A stretch of DNA of 64,000 nt from Selaginella moellendorffii (Eukaryota; Streptophyta; Lycopodiopsida; Selaginellales; Selaginellaceae): positions 262,302 to 326,301 of the forward strand of contig NW_003314355.1 of assembly GCF_000143415.4 (NCBI RefSeq). The letters run 5' to 3'. The position numbers and the translations under genes were made by a program. Positions 11,634 through 21,549 of the stretch are shown here, piece by piece (position 1 is the stretch's first letter; each line of letters opens with the position of its first letter). The notes beneath the pieces are model-generated. The model was given only the letters and a program-made list of their open reading frames with translations. It was not told the DNA's origin and did not search any database.

Positions 11634-13517
11634 TGTAAGCGACTAAATTTTCCATTCTACTTTAGTCACTTAACCACACTTCTGACCACTTGGAGGAGTC
11701 TCATTCACAACCTCCATAAGTCCAATCCAGGACTTGGGACTTGCTAGCCCCGAGAATGGCATCCATGCCACTCAACATTTGCACTTGGTCCAAGTGCTCC
11801 ACGTGTCCGATCCCATGACCGACACTCAAAGGTACCACCGACATAGCTGCCCGTTACGCTAAGGCCATGCCCAATCACCTTTGCCACACTGGTAGTCCAA
11901 TACCACTTGCATCACCATCTTGGCTCTCCAAGACTAGGCAAACCATCCGTGAGTGGTCATCTCAAATCCATTCCTTAGCATCCTTAGGATGCCCACCGAC
12001 AAGGGGAATAGCCTTCCCCAATATCCCTCTGTCAGTCCCCACTAAGTCCCTTTCTGCCCCTGGCCGTGTTTGCCAACACTGCCACTGGATCGAGACCCAC
12101 AGGCCCGACCACTAAGTCCCACGGTCCTCTGGGACTTCCCCACCACACGACTGTGTCCTTGGTCACTACCCCAAAGGACTACTCCTCTTCCTTTCCACAG
12201 TCTGGGCCTTTGGGACAACATTTCGGAACACCGTGGCCTTACGCGAGCCATCTGGGTACTCTCCTCGCCTTCTGCCCTTGGGTGCTCTAGCCATGGGCTT
12301 AGAGCGGGTTCCGTTGAGCCACACCAGGTATCCAAGTAGGTAGTGCCACCCACACTTGGACTGGGAGCATCGGCCAGTCGATCTCCCGGGGGAACTAGAG
12401 CCGGCTCTTGAACACTTCACCAAGCTACCCCGCTTGTCGGTCTGTGTTCACTCTAGTCTTGGACTTCCCAGTGGGCAGCTCATCACCCAACACTGGGTCC
12501 GGCCTTCCTGGGCCAAACTGGCCTTTCCTGGCCAAACTGGCTCCACTGCAGTCCTCCCCCTACTATACTTTTGGAGCTCACCAAACCCCCTAGGGTCTGG
12601 GAGACGAACGCTTTGGGCTTTCACCCTCTCAGGCTCGGACTCGGACTCGGACTCGGACTCGGACTCGGACTCAGACTCGGACTCGGATTCGGACTCGGAC
12701 TCGGGCTCGGGCTCGGTCTCGGCCTCGGCCTCGGTCTCGGTCTCGGTCCCGATCTCGGTCTCGGTCTCGGTCCCGGTCTCGGTCTCGACTTCGGACTCCA
12801 TCTCGGACTCCATCTCGGACTCCATCTCGGGTCCACCTCGGACTCCATCTCGGACTCCATCTCGGGTCCATCTCGGACTCCATCTCGGACTCCATTTCGG
12901 GTCCACCTCGGACTCCATCTCGGACTCCATCTCGGACTCCATCTCGGGTCCATCTCGGACTCCACTTCGGACTCCAACTCGGGTCCATCTCGGGTCCACC
13001 TCGGACTCCACTTCGGACTCCATCTTGGACTCCATCTCGGGTCCATCTCGGACTCCACTTCGGACTCCAACTCGGGTCCATCTCGGGTCCACTTCGGACT
13101 CCACTTCGGACTCCATCTCGGACTCCACCTCGGGTCCATCTCGGACTCCACTTCGGACTCCAACTCGGGTCCATCTCGGACTCCACTTCGGACTCCAACT
13201 CAGGTCCATCTCGGACTCCACTTCGGACTCCAACTCGGGTCCATCTCGGACTCCACTTCGGACTCCAACTCGAGTCCATCTCGGACACTCCCACGTGTTA
13301 TGTGTTGGTCCTTTTGGGTCCCTTTTTGGAGCCTCGCCTTTTGCTCGCTTCGTGCTCGTTCCTCGAGCACTTCGTTGGGAGTTCCACTCCCGCTCTTGAC
13401 TTTTCAAGTCGGAGCTTTTGGTCCAAACGTGTTACGCTCGTTTGGCTCTCGCTTCGGCCACTACCATGTGGCACCCTTCCGGCTCCACTTTGGGGCCTAG
13501 GGATTTTGTGTCTCACA
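11634..13517 (-). repeat. LTR of the LARD-like element (5' LTR in element sense)
   Basis: Nearly identical to 5619-7537. The main difference is fewer minisatellite units (array at about 12633-13280), giving 1884 versus 1919 bp. It ends GTCTCACA, then the GGTAG target duplication at 13518-13522. Confidence 0.92.
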
Positions 13518-13522
13518 GGTAG

Positions 13523-13633
13523 CCGTCGGATTGATTTCAATCCGGACCACTCGCTTCTGTATATAAGCTAGGGTTTTTGGGCTAATTGATATGCACATTT
13601 CTGTATTCCCTTTCTATATTCCATGCACTCACA
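13523..13633 (+). repeat. right (3') LTR of the Ty3/gypsy element, second part
   Basis: The remaining 111 bp of the split LTR match 960-1070 and end in CTCACA. Confidence 0.92.
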
Positions 13634-16244
13634 TATATGTGTGTGTGCATGTGTGTGTGTAAAAGTAAGATTTAACATGAAAAACCACACACAGACTTAA
13701 GGATCAATAATGTACTCATGTTTGTGATCCCATACCATAAAGTCTAGAAAACAAGCAAGGAAATGCTCATTGATAGGAATTCTTTGAATTTGCTTTAACT
13801 TTAAAATACACACTCAATGTGTGAAAAACTATTTGCAAAAAAGAAAATAAAATTACCTATTTTGATGTAGCATAAATATCTTGAACCAATTGGATGCTGC
13901 AAAATCCTTGTCATCAACTAGACAAATCAATTAGACTGCTTATAAGCTTTATTTCATTAAAATGGGACTTTTGTTGTCTCATTTAAGCTGTTTATACATT
14001 ATTATCCAAGAAAATAATAAGTTTTTTTCTCTTATAAAAAAGAATTGAGTGTGAGGTTTGGGTATAAAATCTATATCCAAATTCCAGGTCCAAGATTTTT
14101 ATATAAAACACTCATTTTATAGTAAATTTCTATAAACCTAAATCTCAAATTTAGAAATAATTCCTATTTTAACAAAATAGAGTTTTTATGGAGTTTACTT
14201 TATGGTATTGAAATTAGCACTACAAATGTAGGCTTGAACTAATTCAGCTAAGGTGCTCATAAAATTTCCCAAATCATACAAGGCTATCTTTGTCAAACCC
14301 TATTCAGACAAAAACACATTAAACTGAAATTAATTGAATGGAAAGGTTTGTTACTTTTTAAAAACATTGTCCTACAAACATAAAAAACCATAATAGTGTA
14401 GCATAACACAGCCTCAAAATCTTACCACTCCTACTAGGTTGTTATGGTTGCTATGAATAATGAAGATTTAAAAACTAACATTGTGATGTGGATCCTTATA
14501 GTTAGCATGTCCAAACCTGAATAATTTTTTAGAAAAACAATAAATCATATTATTTTTGTTTGAATAAACAGTTATATTATTAACACTTGACAAATAAATA
14601 AATGAATATACACAGCTCAAAACTTGGAATTGCACAGGTACATTGTTCAAACAATACAAGCACAATATCTCAATTGTCTTACCCAACAAAGGACAATTTA
14701 ATGATTACCCAAGCCAAAGAGCTTAGAGAACCAATAGTTCATGAATGAGAACTATGCTCTCAAAGTTTTGGACATGGTACACATTTGAAGCTTTTGGTTT
14801 CACAATTTTTATCCACACTAAGACTTTATGCCCATTGCATCAATTTACACAAGCATAATCCTATTATTCTTCAATTAGAGTTTTAGGATCTAAATAATTA
14901 ATCTTTATTCAACACTTCATTATAACACCACTTTAGTAGTTTGAGATCATATGCAAAAGTTCTTCACTCATTGATTAAGTCTTTTACATAAAACTTCTTC
15001 ACTTTTCAATTATTCATTTGAATTCAATTAGCAACAAAACACTTTCAATGGCATATTGAAATTTTAATTTACACAATATAATTGTGTTGGCTGATTCCTT
15101 CTTTGCTTTGGTTGTGGCTTCATTATGATCAAAGCACTTAAAGCACTGCCACTCAAGTGTATAGGTGTTTTGAGGGGCATAACAAGTGTTAGTGGCTACA
15201 TTAGGTTAATTTACTAGAGTGCATAAATGTGGCATTAGCCCAAATGTGAAAGGAGTAACTCACCTTTAATCATGAATTCCATATGGAGAGCAACAAAGGT
15301 ATAACTATATTAGTATGACATTATAGGATTGGTGTGGTGGCATTACACTTATATAATGTGATGGAAGGCTAAAAACAATAATCCCAGTTTAAAAGGATTG
15401 TCCACATGGTAGTGAGGAGTGAACTTCACAATAGTAATAGCATTACTATCACTAGAGATTGTATACTCCTCTCAAGTTTATTGCACAGTGAGATTCAAAA
15501 TTATACCTCGTTAGAGGAAGGGCCTTTTATATCTCTGGGAAATTATAAATGCTTTACAGATGAATATTAAGCAAGAGCAGTGTACCTCTATTGATTTCAT
15601 GATTAACTCAAGTCCCTTACATCAATATAAAGATGGCAAACTCACATAAGAAAGATACAAATTAAAGATGATAGATAAAGCATAAACTTCACAACCAATA
15701 AAGATATTAAAACATGCATTTGTGAACATAATTTTGAATGGCATGAAATTCTCCATGCTTACCACCCATCAACTCCAACTTAAGGGAGCATTGCACTACC
15801 TCCATTCCCCTCCATGCACATTACTCATAGTTTTTTTTAGGAAAAAACAAAAAAAACAAACATTCCTATCTTACCATCTGTGTAATGTTAATCTTCTTGG
15901 CAAATGCTTCAATCTGTTTGCCATACTCTTGAGCTTTCTCCATTGAAATGCTGCCATGGTGTAAGAAAAGAAAAGAAAACCAAATTGTTAGCAATGTATG
16001 AATCTAGAGCTACAATCCACCTGGGAAAATTTTGCTAAGCTTTGTCTCTGGTAAGAATGGTGAGGAGCTCTCTAGCTGTCAGCACATATTACAATCCCTC
16101 ATCATTATCGATCGAATCGGGATCCACTCAAAACAATGACAACCGGAGGACTCCTCGCAAAGGTGTAAAACAAAAGAGGAGTAGATTAAAAACCACAAAT
16201 CAGCACCGCCTTTAGAGTTCATTTCGCACTGTGGGTTTAGGGCT
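13634..16244. other. AT-rich intergenic region, nothing recognised
   Basis: It starts with a short TG-rich microsatellite (13638-13662). The rest is AT-rich with short, unrelated ORFs only. I see no RNA gene, TE end or conserved coding motif. The last few hundred bases should hold the promoter of the gene at 16245, but no clear element can be named. Confidence 0.6.
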
Positions 16245-18401
16245 ATGGCGGTGGCAGCCGCGGCGCAGTGGTGGGCGGAAATCCGAAGAAAAGGGCCGGA
16301 ATCGTATGCGTCCGGTATGACTTTCGAGCTTCCTGAGGCAGGTGTGAGGTCGATTGCTTTTAGTAACGAGGTCCTGTTTGTGAGGGAAGCTTTTGATGGG
16401 CTCTACAAGGAGATTCTAACTGTCCTCGAGTCACGCAAGTTCGGTCTGTGTCATGTGAATGGGAACTCTGGCGTGGGCAAGTCTGCGTTCCTGTGGTATT
16501 TCATCATCCGGACTGGCATTGATAGGCCAGAGTCGGTCATTCTCTACGAGACCGACACTCGCCTGTGGGAGTTTCGCCGTGGCGCTCTTCGGCTGGTGGC
16601 CAAAACGGAGTATTCCTTCGACGAGATCGAGTCTTCTGAAGTTACCTTCCATCTGATCGACCAAAAAATTTCTCCCGGCCGACCCATTGGAAACCGAGCT
16701 GTTGTTGCTGCCTCGCCAGACGACGATAACACCAAAAGCATCAGGAAAGTCCGTCGGACTTACACGCGCTATCTGCCTCCCTGGGACAAGACAGAGTTCG
16801 ATTTGCTTGTCAAGCTGTGGAAGTCGCAGGCGGACAAGTTACCCGGGCCAGAAGCGGACGAGGTAGATGAAAAGGTAAAGGCTGCCAACTTGGCCTTCTC
16901 TTGGTTCGGGGGCATCCCACGATTTTTGTGGGATCGTGAGGACGGAACACTCACAGAGGAAGACTTTCGTTCGGACGTGATGAAGTGCCTTGCAAACACC
17001 AAGCTTAAGAACGTGAGTGTCATCCTGCAAAACTCAGCGGGTGCTCAGAACGTTTCGTGGAGGCTCTTTCACTTCAACGTGACGCCCGGAACCCGCTTCA
17101 GACGTTTCCGCTACACGTTTTGCTCGGAGAAGGTGGCAAGTCTTTATGCTGAGTATCTGTGTACAACCAACGTGGATAAGATCCGCAGCTTTCTGGAGGC
17201 TTCTCAGTCATTCAGCGAGTACTCAGCGCTGCGAGGTTTCGTTTTCGAGCAGTACGTGGTCAGCCAGGCGTTGGAACACGACATTATGGTGATGCCGATG
17301 GTAAGGCTATTTTTCACTCTTGGAAGCGTTACTTAGTGGCTCTGCAGGTTGACACTGCTTATTGCCAGCATTGTTCCCGCTCGGATGATCGAGGCAAGAA
17401 TAAGAAGGTCCCCTGGATTCAGTGCGGGACCTGTCTTAAGTGGTACCATACCAAATGCGTCGGCATCAAATTCAAGTTTGATTTTAACTACAAGTGTCGG
17501 AACTGCCAAGGTGAGCCAAATGCTCAGGTTGTTTCCGGCCTTTTGCTACGATACTATGAAGGTGATCTGGAAGACGCTTTACTCGCAGCGGGTTGGTGTT
17601 TTTTGTAATGCTTTTATCTTTCCTCTTCTCCGTTTAGCCGCTTTTCTCTTGTGCAGGTGAAGAGGCAATCAAGTATCTGTGGAGGCCTCTCAAAAAGAAC
17701 AATGCTGTCTTTGATTTTGTATTGTTACCACGCACGTTGGGACAGGCTACCGTCGCTCGTACTAATCACAGACCGGTTCTTGAGGCTACGATCAAGGCAC
17801 AGCAGGCTCTCAAAGCCTGGAGAGACGAGTTCTATCAGGATAACAACAACGATGACACTCTACTGGCTTTTTTCGTACCACCGGATTCTTACTCCAATTT
17901 CAAGTTCCAGCCATACCGTTCATCTGGAAAGGTTGCTCAGAAAGCTGTCAAAGGTGAGCGTTTCATATGAACACTAAGTATGTATGTCATCTTTCTTTAC
18001 CAGGGATCGTACAGTGTAAGGTCGCCGTTCCAGTATCTGGTAGTCCTTATGTAGCGAAGGTTGCACCCAACGACATGGATGCTGTTTCTCTAGATCCGAA
18101 CTTGCCGGAGACTTGGGAGGAGGCTCTGGGCTGCATAGAATGCTCGGAGGATATTGTCGAACAACCGGAGAAGTCTCTCGAGCAGGAAAAAGTCAGATAT
18201 TGCAGGCAGAACTTGGCTTTTGATGGAGATGAGTTGGATGCTCTGGAAGCGATCTGCAACCTTGCAGATGGTAGGCAGAAGCGCAAGCGTTTGCAGGCAT
18301 TGTGCAAGATGTACAAGATTGCGGCCAATACCACCAACCAAGAGATGCTGGCTTGTCTCGAAGCAGAGCGTGAAAGACTAGATGATATGGAAGTGGATTA
18401 A
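16245..18401 (+). CDS. Crinkler/RHS-like P-loop NTPase with internal PHD finger
   Basis: Four exons (16245-17300, 17348-17591, 17657-17953, 18004-18401) join in frame into 664 aa; introns are 47-65 nt, GT-AG. Residues about 60-80 hold a Walker A loop, GNSGVGKSAFLW. Later YLPPWDKTEF and FGGIPRFLW match the pattern of the NTPase shared by oomycete/fungal Crinkler effectors and trypanosome RHS proteins. Exon 2 encodes a C4HC3 PHD finger (CQHC...CGTC...WYHTKC...CRNC), a type that usually reads histone tails. After it, FDFVLLPRTLGQATV and LLAFFVPPDSY resemble the restriction-endonuclease-fold tail of the Crinkler/RHS class. The C-terminus is acidic and helical. A nuclear, chromatin-linked ATPase/nuclease is inference; the NTPase and PHD calls are from visible motifs. 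A degenerate tandem copy follows. Confidence 0.8.
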
Positions 18402-18479
18402 TAAATTAGTTTGCTTTTTCATTTTTCATACTTTTTTGGTTTGGTTTTTAAAAGTTATGTTCAGAATGAACAAAGGAAA

Positions 18480-20060
18480 GGGCTTAGGATTCTTGGAGGT
18501 GCTCCTATAGGCACGCCGAGGTGGTGGCTCCATGTACGCCACGAGGTTTCTCATGCGTCGGCATTTCACAAGAGCTGTGAGCAGCTCTATGTGAGGAAGG
18601 TATTGAACCGGAACACCGCGCCATTTGAACGGCAATTCCGGGGTCGTTTTTGTGGTATTTCCTCGTGCGAGTTGGGATTCAGAATCATCGTCTACGAAAC
18701 CGTGTGTCTACGTTCATCTGATCGACCAGAACGTCAACACTTCGCGATTCATCGGGCTTCTGGTCGCCGCCTCTCCTGACATTAACAACACCAAACAAAA
18801 GTGACGCGCTACATGCCTGTGTGGACAAGGAAGAGTTTTTCGCCCTCGTTGCCTCGTGGAACTAACGGACCAAGCACTTGCCAAAGAGAGAGGCAGAGCT
18901 AATGCTGCCGAGAGGGCATACTCGTGGTTCGGGGGAATTCCCCGCTTCCTCTGGGCCTGGGACGCGGAAAAGCTTACTGGACAAGACTTTCGGGCGGAAG
19001 TACATCGATGTTTGGTCGATACCAAACTAGAGAACGTCCGTGCCGTGTTGCAAGATAAGGCAAACGCCAAGAACGTCTTTTGGTGTCTTTTCCATTTCAT
19101 TTAGCAGGGAGATTCGACAAACACCATTATTCATTTTGTTCTGATAAGGTGGCGAACGCTTATGCTCAGTACCTACTTATGGAGTATCAGGACCAGCTTA
19201 GAGCCTTCATCCAAGCTTCGGAGCCCGTTCCAGAGTATGCTACCTTGCGAGGCTCTGTTTTCGAGCAATATGTCATTGTGCTTGCAGTCGCTCATGGGCA
19301 TACCACTGGTAAGCACCTTGCGTTTGGATTGACATTTTGCAATCCAGATGGACGATGTCTATCTGGATTGCAAAATGATGCTTGTCAAAACAAAGACTGA
19401 GGAAGGAAGTTCAGAGTGGATTGGATAAAATGCAACGTCTGTGAGCATTGGTACCATTTAAAGTGCGCAAAGGTGAAGAGACTACCTTCAATTTACAAGT
19501 GCAAGGGTGATTGTGTACTCGCGTTCACATATCTGACGGTGTTGCTATTATGAAGGGGATCTTGAGAACGCCTTGATTGCCGCAGGTAAGCTTAGTGTAC
19601 TGTTATAGCAGTTAAGTTTTAACAAAACTCTGTGCTGCAGGTCCTGATGCCAAAAAGTACATGTTTAAGCCCTGATGAAGAACAATGCGGTGTTCGCAAG
19701 TTGGGTCAGATCACGGTTGCGTTGAGACACCCGTCCTCCATCCAAGCTCTTGTGAATGCTGTCAAGGTCCTCAAGACCTGGGCGCAGCTCTTCAATCACC
19801 TGGATAAAGATAAGGGATGTGCTCTTGCTCCCTCCAAGCAACCATATCGACAGTCTAGGAAGATCTCCACGCGAGCTGTGAAAGGTACAAGGCTGCGAGG
19901 TTCTAGATCTTGTTTGACATGCGTTCTTTTCAGGTAGGTGGCAGTGCCTGTAAATGAATCACCTTATGTCGAGCGTGATTTGAAGCCTGACATGGAAGAG
20001 GTCTCACTGGATCTCGGTGCAAGCCTCGGTTCATGGGAGGCGTACTCGTGGAACCATGGA
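18480..20060 (+). pseudogene. degenerate tandem copy of the NTPase-PHD gene
   Basis: Pieces of the upstream gene appear in order but in shifting frames with stops: the Walker-A region (about 18630-18700), AYSWFGGIPRFLW (about 18920), FCSDKVANAYAQYL (about 19140), a PHD remnant WIKCNVCEHWYHLKC (about 19415-19465), the GDLENALIAAG exon with its intron (about 19555-19640), and [15 protein letters not shown] (about 19937). Splice sites match those of the intact gene, so it arose by DNA duplication, not retrocopying. The nuclease-like exon is mostly lost. Confidence 0.85.
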
Positions 20061-20211
20061 ATGAATCTGAGTTTGTGTCACTTGACAAGGAACGGGACCG
20101 TCTTAAGCCTGAATGCTCCTAGATTTAGGGTTCAGAGAAATAAGGATTTAGGGTTCAATGAATTTACAAGATATAGGGTTCTTGGGAGGCGAGGTTATTT
20201 CCCTGTACCCA

Positions 20212-21410
20212 ATGGTGGAGATCGAGAAGGCGCCGACGATGGCGATGCCGGTGGATGCGAGCGAGCGCGAGGAGGGGGAAATCGTGGTGTCTCCATCGCC
20301 AAGGAGAAGCATCCGCTGGAGCACTCGTGGACGTTTTGGTTCGATAACCCTAGCGGTAAGAACAAGCAGCAGCAGTGGGGAAGCTCATTGCGGGCGGTCT
20401 ACACTGTGAGCACGGTCGAAGATTTCTGGTGGTAAGCTCCCTCGGCCGATCCATGCCCCTTTCTAGTCATTTCATTCGATTCGAAGGATCTAAGATACAA
20501 ATGCGCCTCTATTTCTTTGCAGCCTCTACAATAATCTCGTGCAGCCGGGGCGATTGATCAGTGGGGCGGACTTCCACTGCTTCAAGGAGGGAATCAAGCC
20601 CGAGTGGGAAGATCCGAGGTGTGCGAATGGGGGGAAATGGACTGCGGCTCCACCGCGAGGCAGCAAGCAAGCGCTGGATCAGTTCTGGCTAAACACTGTG
20701 AGTATAGGAGAGATTTCTCGCCTTTCATCGTGGCTTTTCTCTTGACGCTCTTGCTCTTCCAGCTGCTGGCTTTGATCGGTGAGCAATTCGATGAGGGCGA
20801 TGAGATCTGTGGCGTTGTGGTGAGCGTGAGGCCGAGGAGATAAGCTCTCCTTGTGGACCAAGACGGCCAACAACGAAGCCGCCCAGGTAAAAGATCTCTC
20901 CTTCTTCCTTCTCTCCGCTGCGATAGTGTTCTAGCCTCCAGGTTTTCTTCTTGTTCTCTAGCAAGCTTCACCAAATTTCGAATTTTCCTTTAGCATGGTT
21001 CTTTGGCGATCATTTTTTTCTACGAGTCCTGCCTTGTCCTTGCTCGACCTCTGAAAAGTTTCCTTGTTTTGGGCGAAGCTTTACCGGGTTTCAATTTTTC
21101 CTTAGCAAGCTTCGAGTGGTTCTTTCGCAAAGCTCTAGCAAGTTTCTTCTTGTTCTTAGCTTTACCACTTTTTTCCTTGAGCAAGCTTTGAAAGGTTCTT
21201 TGCCTTGTCTCTAAAAGTTTTCCTGTTTTGGGTGATTCCAGATGAGCATTGGAAGGCAATGGAAGGAATTTCTCGAGTATCAGGACAAGATCAACTTCAT
21301 GTTTCACGTAAGAATCCCTTTATTCTCTTTCTTTCCACTCGCTACACTTTTTCTTCCTACTTTTTCCAGGGCGTGGTGATTCGAAGGCGAGAAATCGCTA
21401 CTCTGTATGA
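20212..21410 (+). pseudogene. EIF4E: eIF4E cap-binding translation factor, frameshifted copy
   Basis: The five-exon layout of plant eIF4E is recognisable. Exon 1 has an acidic N-terminus (EEGEIVV) and then [18 protein letters not shown]. Exon 2 holds PEWEDPRCANGGKW with the cap-binding Trp-Glu pair, exon 3 GEQFDEGDEICGVVV, exon 4 MSIGRQWKEFLEYQDK, and exon 5 a KARNRYSV end. The frame breaks at least twice by one base: between EIVV and EKHPLEH (about 20285-20300), and between VRPRR and DKLSLWTK (about 20838-20846). It probably breaks a third time at the start of exon 5. Splice sites look intact. Either a young pseudogene or sequence errors. TTTAGGG-like teloboxes lie just upstream (about 20125-20180). 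Confidence 0.85.
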
Positions 21411-21549
21411 TACCTTCTAAGCTCAATTTTGCTGGATCGCATTTTAAAAGGGTGGATGTTTCATGGCTTTTTGTAACCGGTGTTACAAAATAAAGCTATA
21501 AGGGGAAAAAGAAAATTCTAGTGGTTTAGGGTTTATATTTATTTCGCTC

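Larger units (their letters stand above)
5619..13517 (-). mobile_element. non-coding LTR retrotransposon (LARD-like), nested in the Ty3 LTR
   Basis: Two long near-identical LTRs (1919 and 1884 bp) flank a 4.1 kb interior. A 5 bp duplication GGTAG lies at 5614-5618 and 13518-13522. Orientation is minus: a primer-binding site TGGTATCGGAGC, similar to the usual plant initiator-Met-tRNA site, is the complement of 11619-11630, 3 nt from the right-hand LTR. A purine-rich tract (complement of about 7538-7551) adjoins the other LTR. No gag, RT, RNase H or integrase motif is visible in either strand of the interior; ORFs are short and unrelated. Large LTRs with a coding-free interior fit a LARD, which would need enzymes from another element. 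LTR identity apart from repeat number indicates a young insertion. Confidence 0.9.
896..13633 (+). mobile_element. Ty3/gypsy LTR retrotransposon, interrupted by a nested element
   Basis: Order: LTR, leader (1071-1293), gag, protease-RT-RNase H, integrase, purine tract (5541-5554), LTR. Without the nested insertion (5619-13517 plus its 5 bp duplication) the element is about 4.8 kb. The order protease-RT-RNase H-integrase places it in Ty3/gypsy (Metaviridae). No chromodomain is evident after the integrase GPY-like motif. It carries three in-frame stops (TAG 1327, TGA 4302, TAG 5373), so this copy is probably not autonomous. The leader contains two direct repeats of a GTTTAGATCTAGCTTTT-like segment (about 1119 and 1198). 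Confidence 0.93.
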
